Shown piece by piece: positions 40,929-52,274 of a stretch of DNA of 52,348 nucleotides (the first letter of the stretch is position 1; each line of letters begins with the position of its first letter). The notes beneath the pieces were generated by a model. The model saw only the letters and a list, made by a program, of their open reading frames with translations, was not told the origin of the DNA and did no database searches. The position numbers and the translations under genes were made by a program. The DNA lies in assembly GCA_009731375.1 (NCBI GenBank), contig BJOX01000085.1, positions 134,964-187,311 on the forward strand, written 5' to 3'. This DNA comes from Paulinella micropora. Its lineage: Eukaryota; Cercozoa; Imbricatea; Euglyphida.

Positions 40929-41198
40929 TTTCTTGCTGGGTGTAATTTTGCGCACGATTTGTTGAGGTACCTCTTCCTGCTTTTGCCCGATCGCTAATAT
41001 GGTTTTCGTTGTAATGTGCTCGCTGGAATTCTGTGCTGGTTGTACCCCCTCTTCATCCAGTCCATACTGCTCCTTCAACCATGCAAGACCCTCCTGCACT
41101 TCTTGCGCTCTTTTCCTCCTCTTTTCAGCTCGTTTTTCCACATTCTTTTCTTTACGCTGCATCCACTTGGCCTGATAGTACACCAAAACTGTAGAATT
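40929..41198 (-). CDS. J-protein gene, probable exon 8, charged helix
   Basis: Acceptor agattcaag at 41199; 90 codons from NSTVLVYYQAKWMQRKEKN through a K/R/E-rich helix to KITPSKK, then a possible donor gtgtattc. The frame continues to a stop at 40788, so this may be the last exon with a longer C-terminus. The sequence is strongly coding in character compared with its flanks. Confidence 0.6.
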
Positions 41199-41269
41199 CT
41201 TGAATCTGATTCAGAAAATAAGTAGCTAGAATTACAATACAAGTGGACTACAGTAATAAAAATGAACAC

Positions 41270-41353
41270 CTTTTCCTGCTTGAACACTGCTTCCTGGCGC
41301 GCAATTTCCTGCTCGATCTCACTCCATGGTCGCTCCCACCACCTAAAAAGCTC
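41270..41353 (-). CDS. J-protein gene, probable exon 7
   Basis: Acceptor catgttag, donor gtgttcat; 28 codons reading ELFRWWERPWSEIEQEIARQ and EAVFKQEK, amphipathic helix. Phase 0 both sides and fits exon 8. Confidence 0.55.
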
Positions 41354-41595
41354 CTAACATGTGGACTTGTTCGTCACTCGGATGCTACTACTTTGGCTGG
41401 TAGGGGAAGGCGGTTTCTCGCGCTTGGCGTCCCACGATAGATTTTTCACCTATCAGCAACAAGTGGCTTCATCAAACCATGAAACAGGAAGGCAGAAGGG
41501 AACGGTTAGTCTATAGAATGTGGCTGTCTGATGTGTGTGTGCTTTTTGATAGGTTTGGGTTGGGGGCTTGCTGTTCCCCTTCGATCCCTTTTTAC

Positions 41596-41638
41596 GAAGG
41601 ATTGCTTCTTCCCTCATTAATTGTTTCTGAGCAATTTT
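41596..41638 (-). CDS. J-protein gene, probable exon 6
   Basis: Reads KIAQKQLMREEAIL, helical and charged, in phase with exon 5. The 3' end is unclear: the first GT (cttcgtaaaa) gives phase 1, which does not fit exon 7. The frame stays open downstream. Confidence 0.45.
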
Positions 41639-41650
41639 CTTTATTTGCAT

Positions 41651-41795
41651 ATAAGACAAAGAAGAAGAAGAAAAAGAAGAAGACGAAGAAGAAGAAGAAG
41701 AAGAAGAAGAAGAAGAAGAAGAAGAAGAAGAAGAAGAAGAAGAAGAAGAAGAAGAAGAAGAAGAAAAAGAAGAAGAAGAAGAAGAAAGGAGGAGG
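41651..41795. repeat. GAA/CTT trinucleotide repeat in a J-protein intron
   Basis: On the minus strand it is (CTT)n immediately upstream of the acceptor gcaaataaag at 41639, thus serving as the polypyrimidine tract. Confidence 0.9.
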
Positions 41796-41835
41796 AGGGA
41801 GAAGAAGGACAACCTTTTTGCAAAGCTTTGATCAC

Positions 41836-41855
41836 CTTAGATTGCTCGTCAACAT
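41836..41855 (-). CDS. J-protein gene exon 5, end of J-domain
   Basis: Two-base lead completes D, then VDEQSK with donor gtgatc (41835). A second donor (gttgtc) at 41813 would extend the exon to VIKALQK but changes the phase. The following intron contains a GAA/CTT repeat of about 130 nt. Confidence 0.6.
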
Positions 41856-42193
41856 CTTTGCATGACACATACAACAAAGTGGCAGCTCAGACATGGCAAT
41901 AAAACATGCGTACACTGGTGTACACCACTCACATAATGTAGAAGAAAAGAAGCAATAGATTCCTTAGGCTTGCACGACAGGAACACAAAAATATTGATAA
42001 TGCATACATACATAGCTACATACATGCATGCGCACATCTTACATACTAGCATGAAAATATACTGCAAAGACGTTCATCATAAGATGCATACTATACATCC
42101 ATACACAGAAAAACAGACACAAGAAAGACCATGCACGACAACGCACATGCCTATAGTTCACAAGCTGTGTCAAGGCTGGAGGGGTGTTGTAAC

Positions 42194-42233
42194 CTGACAG
42201 TATCTCATAAGCTTGCGAGAGCAAAACAAACGC
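42194..42233 (-). CDS. J-protein gene exon 4, J-domain helix III
   Basis: Reads AFVLLSQAYEILS plus one base, matching the AFxxLxxAYExLS signature. Acceptor catgacttag, donor gttaca; phase 0 in, 1 out, and the split codon with exon 5 gives D, as the family expects. Confidence 0.87.
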
Positions 42234-42369
42234 CTAAGTCATGAGGAAGACGAATAAGTGCAACAAAAGCTTCAAGCTCAAAAACATAAAATTAACTGAC
42301 TTCAATATGAGAACACACGTCAGTAGACATTGAAAGTGGCAAGACCAATTCTAAACTCAAGCGACAGAC

Positions 42370-42417
42370 CTGATTGGCCAATTGCTTGTCAGCTGCTTGA
42401 ATTTTGTCAGGGTGAAC
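42370..42417 (-). CDS. J-protein gene exon 3 with the HPD motif
   Basis: 48 nt reading VHPDKIQAADKQLANQ. HPD is the motif that stimulates Hsp70 ATPase. Acceptor cttgtaag, donor gtctgtc; phase 0 both sides. Confidence 0.88.
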
Positions 42418-42481
42418 CTTACAAGTTCAAGCGGACAAAGGTAATAAAACGGCGATCGATTGCTCCAATCACAGATGGGAC

Positions 42482-42514
42482 CTGTATCGCCAGACGTCGA
42501 TACGAAAGCCGGAC
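42482..42514 (-). CDS. J-protein gene exon 2, J-domain helix II
   Basis: 33 nt, eleven codons VRLSYRRLAIQ, the helix II signature (xxAYRxLAxx) of J-domains. Acceptor tgttgctag, donor gtccca; phase 0 on both sides. Confidence 0.85.
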
Positions 42515-43524
42515 CTAGCAACAGCAACAACAACAAGAGCAAAAGACAAACTGGGAGCTGACAATCACCTTCAGTCTTTGGGACCTTGTACATATGGGCT
42601 TAGATATTTGGCATTCAGAAGAATAAAATCAAAAGTTATGTATATCTCTTTTGTTTGGCCAATTAATTACTATAAATAAAGAAGAACATCCACAAGCGAT
42701 CATATTCTCAACTGAGGTTGCTGCCAACCTTTCTGGACGTGCTTGACTTGCTTGTTGCTCTGTCATTCTGTTTTTCTTGCTTTTGTCGTGCTTTCGCTTC
42801 CTTGATCTATAATTTCTGCTATGATGTTTAAGCCTGTTCTTGATAGTATGCTTGACTTTGCCAAAATAATAAGTGAACCCTTTCCAGTAGTAGTTAGGGG
42901 TTGTTTACGCCTCTCTGTATCAATTTACATATGCATAATTATGAAATATATGTACGAAATATATACATATAAATGTAGAACAAACAAACAAGCCAACAAA
43001 CAAACACGTGCATGCTAACGATGCAGTGAACCAAAGATGCGACCATTCACCGGCCTAGCCCAGCCACTTTGCGCCAAAGGCTATGAGAGTCGACATAAGC
43101 GGACAGAGTGACATTTTAATATCTACAACCTCATACGTGTAAACAGACGCACAGGCATCCTGAAGACAGGCAAAGACGGCTGCAGAAAATTGGAAACCGC
43201 ACACAGGCACTGAACAGGCAACTAGGAAATAGCAGTCAGATAGCACCACTGAATGGGCATGCTCACGAACAGCTCTACCAGAAGAAAGACCAATTGGCAG
43301 AATTTTCTCAAAGTCATAGAGCAGATTGCCCAGACAGAAGAATCTGATGCTAAGATGGAGAAGCTCAAAACTGGTTCTGGGACTCGTAAAGACCCCATCA
43401 CTGTTAACCTTATGCGTCAGCATACATATCATTCAACAAGACCTCACTTTATCCCTCCCCCCCTTTACTTCTTCCGACTGTCTATCCAGCCGTCTATGAC
43501 AAAATGATTTTGAATTAATATATA

Positions 43525-43941
43525 TTACACACGGTCTGAAGGCCCGTAGGCATATTCCTTCCGAATGCAAACTGATATGGTAGTCTGGCCCGGTCCAGAA
43601 GTAGTAATCTGAGATACTTCTATGCCGGCTTTGCAGTGTTTAATCGAGTGAGCATTTTCGTCAAAGTTTCCTGGCGAGATATGCAGTAACGTTATCTTCA
43701 ACGCATGCATAAGTGCGGAGCTCAAGTGCGCTGGATGCTGCATCAGAATGCAAGATCTACTGATTGCTCGCAATTTTCGAATTTTGTGAGTTCGCTGAGC
43801 TACATCTAGATAGGTAATACATGGAATAACGTTTGATTTGGCGTGAATTTCCTCGACAAACATTTTCTTAAACATCATAAGACGATTGCTCGCACTCCGG
43901 GATTTTCGTAATCGTGTGTGGTGAAACAGGTTGCAAGACAT
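43525..43941 (-). CDS. Hypothetical ORF inside J-protein intron 1
   Basis: 138 codons on the same strand, ending taa at 43525. It lies within the 1.47-kb intron implied by the J-domain joins. No motif recognised; could be a retained-intron frame, a nested gene or chance. Confidence 0.2.
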   Translation of the reverse strand: MSCNLFHHTRLRKSRSASNRLMMFKKMFVEEIHAKSNVIPCITYLDVAQRTHKIRKLRAISRSCILMQHPAHLSSALMHALKITLLHISPGNFDENAHSIKHCKAGIEVSQITTSGPGQTTISVCIRKEYAYGPSDRV

Positions 43942-43980
43942 GGAAAGGAAAGTCTACAAGACATGGAAAGGAAAGTCTAC

Positions 43981-44066
43981 CTGTTGTTGTGAACAGGGAG
44001 CCACGGGAAGGTCCAGTACAGAGAAGTGATCATCTGCCGCCAAAATACGCTTGATCTCCTCCATAG
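43981..44066 (-). CDS. J-protein gene exon 1, start of J-domain
   Basis: Preceded by ttttttcag; the ATG at 44064 opens MEEIKRILAADDHFSVLDLP and then VAPCSQQQ, corresponding to helix I of a J-domain (D-H-F-x-V-L-x-L-P). Donor gtagac at 43980, followed by a 24-bp tandem duplication of the donor region. If the acceptor is real, the exon has a 2-nt lead and the gene may start further upstream, or the lead is 5' UTR. Confidence 0.78.
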
Positions 44067-44143
44067 CTGAAAAAAGAAAAGGAGTTGTCGGCCTGTTTAT
44101 GACTCCTTTTCTCAATTTCCCTTCCTATATCCCTCTTTTTGTT

Positions 44144-44144
<1 letters not shown>

Positions 44145-44174
<30 letters not shown>

Positions 44175-44185
44175 TTGTATATCTT
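44145..44185. repeat. CT/TATC short repeats
   Basis: Short CT run followed by three TATC units and a T-run. Confidence 0.8.
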
Positions 44186-44690
44186 TTTTTTTTCCATAAG
44201 TACATTTGTTTCCAAGAACAATACAGGTATCTTTATGAGCGCACATCCTAATCATACAGGACTGGCCTTACGGTTACTGGGGGTAAGTGGTCGCAGCTAA
44301 CCCGATAACAGGCACAAAATAGCAAGGTCTTGCTCTTCTGGTTGACAAGGATTACAAAGGACGACATGAGCGAATATCGTTGAGATCGTACGATTACCCG
44401 TTAGGTATGTGCACATGATGCTTACATACGTTCTTGCAACTGATATAGATTTGAATCCTTATATTATAATGCATAAACACATATACACATGACAGTGAAC
44501 ATGCATACAGAAATAGATAATACTTCATAGATCTAAATGTATATAGTTATTGTTACTTTCAATGCACATGTGCTCTTTCGGTCATAAACGGTCGTTTATA
44601 TTTGTATAGGTATGCTTAATAAAAACTTACGAACGTATGCTTATTATGATGCAGGGTACCTCAGCGATCATGTCTATGTGTCGATGTATG
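44186..44690. other. AT-rich spacer without visible gene
   Basis: No open frame of note. Confidence 0.5.
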
Positions 44691-44699
44691 TAGGTTTGT

Positions 44700-44802
44700 A
44701 CACAGATGTACATATTTATGTATGTATGTATGGTATGTATGTATGTATGTACATATGTATGTATGTATGTATGTATGCATGCATACATGTGTGTGTGTGT
44801 GT

Positions 44803-44834
<32 letters not shown>

Positions 44835-45097
44835 TGTGTTGTGTGTGTGTGTGTATGTGTGTGTGTTGTGTGTGTGTGTGTGTGTGTGTGCGTGTATGTT
44901 GTGTGTGTGTGTGTGTGTTTTTGTGTTTTTTGTGTGTGTGTGTGTTGTGTGTGTGTTGTGTGTGTGTGTGTGTGTGTGNNNNNNNNNNNNNNNNNNNNNN
45001 NNNNNNNNNNNNNNNNNNNNNNNNNNNNNNNNNNNNNNNNNNNNNNNNNNNNNNNNNNNATCTATCAATCTATCAATCTATTTATCTATCAATCTAT

Positions 45098-45148
<51 letters not shown>
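44700..45148. repeat. GTAT, GT dinucleotide, 81-N gap and TATC arrays
   Basis: GTAT units to about 44780, about 190 bp of GT with small interruptions, gap 44979-45059, then ATCA/TATC to 45148. Confidence 0.95.
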
Positions 45149-45150
<2 letters not shown>

Positions 45151-45611
45151 CCGGGGGGGATGCAGAGGGCCAGCTGCGCAGTGCTCCGGCCTAAAACCAA
45201 ACCCCCTATAATGACGATTTTGTGTCCGCCGTTAATCGCGCGCAGCGCAAGGGCTAAAGAGGCAACCAACTCCTGACCATGGCTGATGAAGTCGGGGCGT
45301 GATGCAAAGGGTTGATGAAGTCGGGGTTGTAGAAAGGTAACTCACAACGAGCGTGAACTCCTGAAACCTCGACTTGCTCATGGCATCATCTCCTTAGGGC
45401 ACGCGCTCCTGGGGAGTGTTCTAGTGTTGTCCCGTATAGTTCAAAAGGGCTCGGCTACCTTTCGGCTTGAACTGGGCACAGACACCAACCACAGCGAGAC
45501 AGTGGTTGGTGTGCAGCTTGGCCGGTGCTGAAAGTTCTTGTCCGGGGGTAGTATAGGAGGCCATGGCTTTTCAAGCTAAGCCACGCCCATAGATTAAACA
45601 TTAAACATATA

Positions 45612-45613
<2 letters not shown>
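45149..45613 (+). mobile_element. GC-rich element between TATC arrays, with ATCT tail
   Basis: About 465 bp from cccgggggggatgcag to attaaacatatatat, followed by (CTAT)n. Composition and position match R1 and R2 (unique core, TATC array on both sides). No ORF above 60 codons. Single copy in this window. Confidence 0.5.
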
Positions 45614-45651
<38 letters not shown>

Positions 45652-45653
<2 letters not shown>

Positions 45654-45670
45654 GAACCTTGCTTACGGTA

Positions 45671-45730
<60 letters not shown>

Positions 45731-45894
45731 AAGTGAAGAAGAAAAAAGAGATAGAAAGGATAAGAAAGAGTCGAACTTCTTCATCATTTCACTTCAAGAT
45801 CTCTAGGTCGGCGAACAGTGTGGGACTCGGGTTAAGACCGCAAAAGATTTTATGGTTGTGCATATTGTAAAAAAAATAAATTATGTTGTGCATA

Positions 45895-45934
<40 letters not shown>

Positions 45935-45972
45935 TTTTCTTTTTTTTTTTTTTTTTTTTTTTTNNNNNNNNN
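45652..45972. repeat. GA repeat, 24-bp direct repeat, A- and T-runs, gap
   Basis: GA dinucleotide 45670-45725; 'tgttgtgcatattgtaaaaaaa' occurs twice near 45855 and 45883; then A-run, T-run and the gap 45964-45973. Confidence 0.85.
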
Positions 45973-45973
45973 N

Positions 45974-46046
45974 CTGTTGTTCCTTGGAACCAGAATTCTT
46001 TTGAATTAAGCTCTTCTTTTTTCGTCCGTCTCTTTCTCATTAAAAC
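45974..46046. repeat. Direct repeat flanking the LINE fragment, left copy
   Basis: gttccttggaaccagaattc...tctcattaaa; about 75 bp, repeated at 46855-46925 in the same orientation. Both copies lie next to a homopolymer and a 10-N gap. Confidence 0.8.
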
Positions 46047-46726
46047 AGACCAGAAATGCCATCCTGTCCAACACTCTTATTAGGCTTCAAAGAAGACTCG
46101 GCCTCTTTCATCTCATCATCAGAAAACGATGTTTTATCTCATATATTATTATTATTATTATTACTAGAACTACTTTGAGTAAGGTCAGAGTGAATAATAG
46201 GAGATAGGATATGTGGAGTAGGGGCCATCATATTGGATGGTCTACTTAATTGGGACTGATACTGTTTTGCAAATAACTCAGCCACCCCATTCCCTTTCAC
46301 CACCGTCCCATCGTCTCCTCCAGTTGCATAGGACTGCTGCTTTCCTTATTGAGAAACCTTTTAAGAATGGACCAAGCCTGCTTAGGGTTTCGTTTCATAT
46401 CAGCATTGACTTGTAAGAGATCTTTTTTCCGTCTCTCATTCTTAGCATAATTTACTCTTTTTTTGTATTTCTTTGTTTATCATTTTTAATTGATCCTTAA
46501 TTGTTTGTCTGTCCTGCAGTGAAGCTGTGTTCAGCAGGATGCGTAAAAGTTTGTTCTTCTTTACTTTAAGTTGCTTGATTTCAGAATCGTGTATGAAACC
46601 AGGATGTTTCCTGATTGTACTGCTGCTGTCTTTCTTAGCCAGTTTGTCAATTATAGGGCAATAAGTGTCATAGAAGAAAGTAAGAAGGTCATCAACAGAA
46701 GCATTCATTAAATGAACAAGCACCAC
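45974..46726 (-). pseudogene. Decayed LINE fragment (region before and at start of reverse transcriptase)
   Basis: On the minus strand, 46726-46442 reads a helical linker (FYDTYCPIIDKLAKKDSSST ... IKQLKVKKNKLLRIL) typical of the stretch between endonuclease and RT. In shifted frames there follow KRNPKQAWSILKRFLN, GTVVKGNGVAELFAKQYQSQ and FSDDEMKEAESSLKPNKSVG; the last is the 'LKPNKSxGxDGI' block at the start of LINE reverse transcriptases. Frameshifts and a stop break it and the rest is missing. A different family from the intact LINE at 20430. Confidence 0.65.
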
Positions 46727-46740
46727 AGGAAATGCTTACT

Positions 46741-46742
<2 letters not shown>

Positions 46743-46829
<87 letters not shown>

Positions 46830-46925
46830 NNNNNNNNNNAAAAAAAAAAAAAAAAGTTCCTTGGAACCAGAATTCATTTGAATTAAGCTCTTCTTCATTT
46901 TTCTTTCGTCTTTTTCTCATTAAAC
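46743..46925. repeat. A-run with gap, then right copy of the 75-bp direct repeat
   Basis: About 100 A with a 10-N gap at 46830-46839, then gttccttggaaccagaattc at 46856 onward. Confidence 0.9.
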
Positions 46926-49900
46926 CTTGCTTACTGTAATTAAAAAAAAAATTAAAAAAAAAAAGTGCCTGACTACAAAGATCTAAAAAATTATTAGGTT
47001 GATTTATGCCATTTATGTGCGTACGGATGTAAAAAACATGAATATAAATGCCTTTTTTTTCTACAGGTATCAACCTGCGGGCACCCAAGCTCACCTGCCA
47101 ATATTTTAAATAATGCATTTGTATTTAGTTTCACATAAAATTTTCAATAAGTGTGTTTTGAAAGGAATAAAAATTTAACAGGTCCTGTACACATAACATC
47201 ACACATATTTTATTACTTGGACCTGCCAACGTACGGCAATATTAATATTAATTCATGGATCAGGGAAAAAAATATATGTATTTTCTGTCATGTATTGAAT
47301 TTTCTGTTTTAACCGAGGTAAACGTGAAAAAACCTCATGAAAGCAGTTTCAGCCATCGAAAAACAGTGCAACATTGCAATTTTGGCTCGAGCAGGTGATT
47401 TTTATAACATATTTTCCGGAACTGATGTCTTCAAACACACTATAGCTAGGTACTACAAGTACCGGTGGAAACGAGGAGGAAAGTCTTGAACTGGTCCGGA
47501 TGCACGAAAATGTTCAGCAAAATTCAAACCATGAAACAAAAGAATCAATTTAATGAAAAAAGTACATTCAAAAAATATAACATATTTCGAAACAGTGCAC
47601 GAATATCAATGCATTACTGGGTAGTAGCGGGAAGAGCGGGGGCAGCTTGGTTTACAAGTACATGCCATCACTCTTCCAAGCAGAAGAAACCCTTCGCAAA
47701 CAAGCCATCATCCTGTTTAACGTAGTCATCCTAGTTAGTGAACACTAAAAATCAAAACGCAAGATCAATGTAACTTCATCATTTAATGAGCTGCTGGCAC
47801 ACGACCCTTTGTGAGAAGGCAGTTTCAATTCTGACATGTCATGCACTGTTCTCATTTCATGCATGACTGAACGATGCACGCTTTGCAGGGACTGATGTTG
47901 TCTTCATTTTTCTTCTTCCTACAAAACATTACTTTTCTAGGGTCGCTTCCAGCTTCCATTCCTCTTCTAGTTCTTTAAATTCATCTTTCTGTTTGTTTTT
48001 AAGATCTTTCTTCTTTCGAGATGAACAAAATTAAATTATGTGTATTTAAATCTAAGGAGCAAGGTTTTCTTCAGGAACTACAAAGACACAGACGAAGCAT
48101 GTGATGGAAAAAGTATGTAAGATTCGAATTCCCAGCCTCAAATTTTCTGTGTCAGTTGCATGAAATGAAAATATGTTGTATTTTTCTTGTCTGCAAGACT
48201 CAACCAAACATTGATGCTGTTCTAAAAAAAAAGAAGAAATATATCATATTTGAATTTTTTTTTTTAGTTTGCTTGTCTTCTTCATGTTAATTTTCACGAT
48301 CAAGCATTCGTGATCTTTCAGCTGCAACAATTGTAACGTTTTTACAATTGAAATTACACATCACATGCTAACATTTCAGACAAAACCACACATGACTTTA
48401 AAAACCACACATGACTTTAAAAACCACAGATGAATTTAAGAAAGACAAATTTAAACTGAACACACAAAAAATCAAAGAAAATGTAATTCATGACAAGATC
48501 ATGTATCTCTAGGTAAACATTTTCTTTATTTTTAATGTTTTTAAACAAGTTAAACTCATCATGGACCTTCAAATTTCATTTCTAGACATTAACTTAAGTT
48601 CTTGATCTAACTAAAAGCTTAGAAATGTTGAAAAAAATTGGTTCATTAGTTTTACAACGTCCCAAAACAGATTTGGGACGTTCTGACAAACAAAGTACCA
48701 ATCCAAAAGCGCTCACATGACCAGATTTGTTCAATGCTTCAAAAAAATAATCAGCATGCTGGAAAACATGCTTGTTTTTTAAGGTTTTAGTAGTATTAAA
48801 ACGGTGCTAGCATAGTTTTTTTTTGCAATCAAAAATGGAAAATTGACTTAGTTTGTTCAGTCATAAAAAGTTAGCTTAAACTACTTTTTTCGCTTTGATT
48901 AAACTGATTGTCGACTCAAAAGCAGTCATGTCATGGAATATGACATATTTCAATTTTCTGAAAAATCATTTGAACTTGATTTTACAGATTTTTTTCAGGT
49001 GACGTTGTTAAAACTGATTCATTCTCAAAATATGATATATTTTTGTTTTTCACAAACTTCAGATTCAGTTTTTTTCATTTGTTTTTTTCCAAATATAAAT
49101 TTTCTAATCAATAGTACCTGTCTATGTTGAGAACACACATACTTGAGGGTGCAAAAATCATTTTAGTGACTTTAAAACATTTTAGTGAGAAATAAAAATC
49201 TACATTTGAACAGAATTACGACACGATGTGAGATTCATTACTACTTTTCAGACAATGTAGAACCAAAATTCATTGAAGCTTTAGAGCAACAGCTTCGTGA
49301 TGAAGCTTCTGGTTCAATTTTGTATGTTAAGTGATTCCTAGTTGATGCATCCTAAATGAATTGATGTGTAAGCAGAAAAAATTGTAACAAAGTTTGCCAA
49401 ACATTCAGACATTGGTGTGACAACGTTTCACAAAATTCATCGCAGGCTGCTGTGTATCAATCATGTTAATTTTTTTCATTTGTTTCACACATTTGTTTTT
49501 CTGTTTGATCAACTTCTCTCCTACTAGTAACATTTTCCCACAACTTGAAGTCAGTGAAGTGATCAGATGCTTCACTGATTTCATGAACGCCTTTGTTGAA
49601 TTGTAATAAAAAATATGACATATTTTTTAGTGTTGTCATTCGCAAGGAACAAACCTGTAGTAAGTTGTGTTGATTACCTACAAAGAAATTAAGTTTTACA
49701 AACACAGTCTAACCAAACATGATCAAAAGACACTTAAGAAAAATGTCATATTTGCCACGTGGTTTTGCTTGGAAAATGGCCGGCGCGCACTGTTCAGTTG
49801 CAGGACCGGATGGGTAACATGATGAATCTCAACCAGAAAATTGTGGTGGTGATCTTTCACTAGGTCTGAAAATATGACATATTTTTAACAAAGCATGATT

Positions 49901-50330
49901 ATTAATAACGTCAAAAGTCATTTTAATCAGCTAATTACTAGAACTAACTAGATTATTAATTAAAGCGCTAGCTGCACTTACAGTACTAGACTTACTAGAC
50001 TTAATACTTGGACCTGCCAACGTACGCTTCATTTACCCCCTTTGGAAGATGAAATATCAATTATGCAATGCTGAGAAATGACCTGAGCGGTTTTTTTTCA
50101 TAGTTCGCTTAAATATGACAGAGGTATTAATACTGCTAATATTGCCACATTTCTGGCTTAAAAACTTGAACAATCCACAAGGTCCAGAAATGTAGTTTTA
50201 AACCACAAATGTGGATTGCCGAAATAAGGGCTAATATCAGTACCAAAACGACCACCTCACGTTATATAACATTTAGACAAAAACAATTCCGCTATGCAGA
50301 CTGTGCTCGCTTCAAAATTCTTCAATACAA
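46926..50330. other. 3.4 kb AT-rich region without visible gene
   Basis: Only short frames (for example 47465-47725 + and 49705-49466 -) with no recognisable content. Contains repeated palindromes of the form aaatatgacatattt, and a 22-bp word shared by 47214-47235 and 50005-50026. Confidence 0.55.
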
Positions 50331-50332
50331 TT

Positions 50333-50545
50333 TTTCTAAACTATGTTTACATAATAATTCCGAGCGTACTATCAGAAAACAATTTCTTTTTCTGACTCCA
50401 TGATTTGTTCAGGATTTTTTGATATAAGTCTTATTAATATTAATGAGTTCTCTAAACTGCGTTACAATAATTCCAAGCGTAAAAAATAATTTCTTTCTCT
50501 GATCAATTCAGGATTCTTTGATATAAGTCTTATTAATATTGTATT
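50333..50545. repeat. About 110-bp tandem duplication
   Basis: 'tctaaact...taataattcc.agcgt ... gatataagtcttattaatatt' occurs twice (50333-50443 and 50450-50540) with small indels. Confidence 0.7.
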
Positions 50546-50657
50546 CCCTGCAGGCTGGACAATACATCCCCTCGATAGGTTCCCGAGAGACTGCAAGAAC
50601 AAAATGATACATATAAATGGATAGACAGACAGACAGACAGACAGATAGATAGATAGA

Positions 50658-50831
50658 TGAAATATCGACTAATGTCAGAAAAAAGGAGCTTCTGATTTCG
50701 TCAACCAGGAAGTCTGTGGGTAAAGTATTAACCCGATGCCCAGCTAAGCCGTGATGTTTGCACGGAAGGGACTGATACAGGCAATACCAAAGCTCCCTAG
50801 TACCAGGCGGGGCCAGGGCTCGTTCCATAAA
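50658..50831 (-). mobile_element. R2 repeat copy 5, cut by a gap
   Basis: Reverse complement of the R2 3' end: gaaatatcgactaatgtcag ... gggccagggctcgttcc, preceded by GACA/GATA (its ATCT tail on the minus strand) and truncated by the N-gap at 50832. It shows R2 also occurs in the AT-rich compartment. Confidence 0.88.
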
Positions 50832-51173
50832 NNNNNNNNNNNNNNNNNNNNNNNNNNNNNNNNNNNNNNNNNNNNNNNNNNNNNNNNNNNNNNNNNNNNN
50901 NNNNNNNNNNNNNNNNNNNNNNNNNNNNNNNNNNNNNNNNNNNNNNNNNNNNNNNNNNNNNNNNNNNNNNNNNNNNNNNNNNNNNNNNNNNNNNNNNNNN
51001 NNNNNNNNNNNNNNNNNNNNNNNNNNNNNNNNNNNNNNNNNNNNNNNNNNNNNNNNNNNNNNNNNNNNNNNNNNNNNNNNNNNNNNNNNNNNNNNNNNNN
51101 NNNNNNNNNNNNNNNNNNNNNNNNNNNNNNNNNNNNNNNNNNNNNNNNNNNNNNNNNNNNNNNNNNNNNNNNN
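50832..51173. other. Assembly gap (342 N)
   Basis: Lies between an R2 copy and a GGTA/GATA array. Confidence 0.99.
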
Positions 51174-52165
<992 letters not shown>

Positions 52166-52274
52166 AGTGTCACAGGCGGTTTCGTCCATCAGACAGACAG
52201 AAAGATAGTAGAAAGGAAGGACTGGTGTCGTAGGAGGCTTCGTCTAATGGATCGTCCATCAGAGGCACAGAAAC

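Larger units (their letters stand above)
40929..44066 (-). other. J-domain (DnaJ/Hsp40-type) protein gene, span of reconstructed exons
   Basis: Minus-strand gene found by joining small exons: 44066-43981, 42514-42482, 42417-42370, 42233-42194, 41855-41836, then less certain 41638-41596, 41353-41270 and 41198-40929. The first five join in perfect phase to a J-domain from HFSVLDLP through VHPDK to AYEILSD. J-domain proteins stimulate the ATPase of Hsp70 chaperones through the HPD motif. The C-terminal part is a long charged helix (KRAEKRRKRAQEVQEGLAWL). Near-N-terminal J-domain plus helical tail resembles DNAJC-type cochaperones; the subfamily is not clear. Introns here are ordinary AT-rich, except one with a CTT/GAA repeat. 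Confidence 0.8.

Noticed and set aside
41479-41902. K- or R-rich frames over the GAA repeat
   Set aside because: Trinucleotide repeat translated; the strand of the J-protein gene reads the repeat as a CTT pyrimidine tract in an intron.
43055-43507. Overlapping frames on both strands (125 codons minus, 84 codons plus)
   Set aside because: Both look partly coding, but neither has supporting splice context and both lie in J-protein intron 1; I could not choose.
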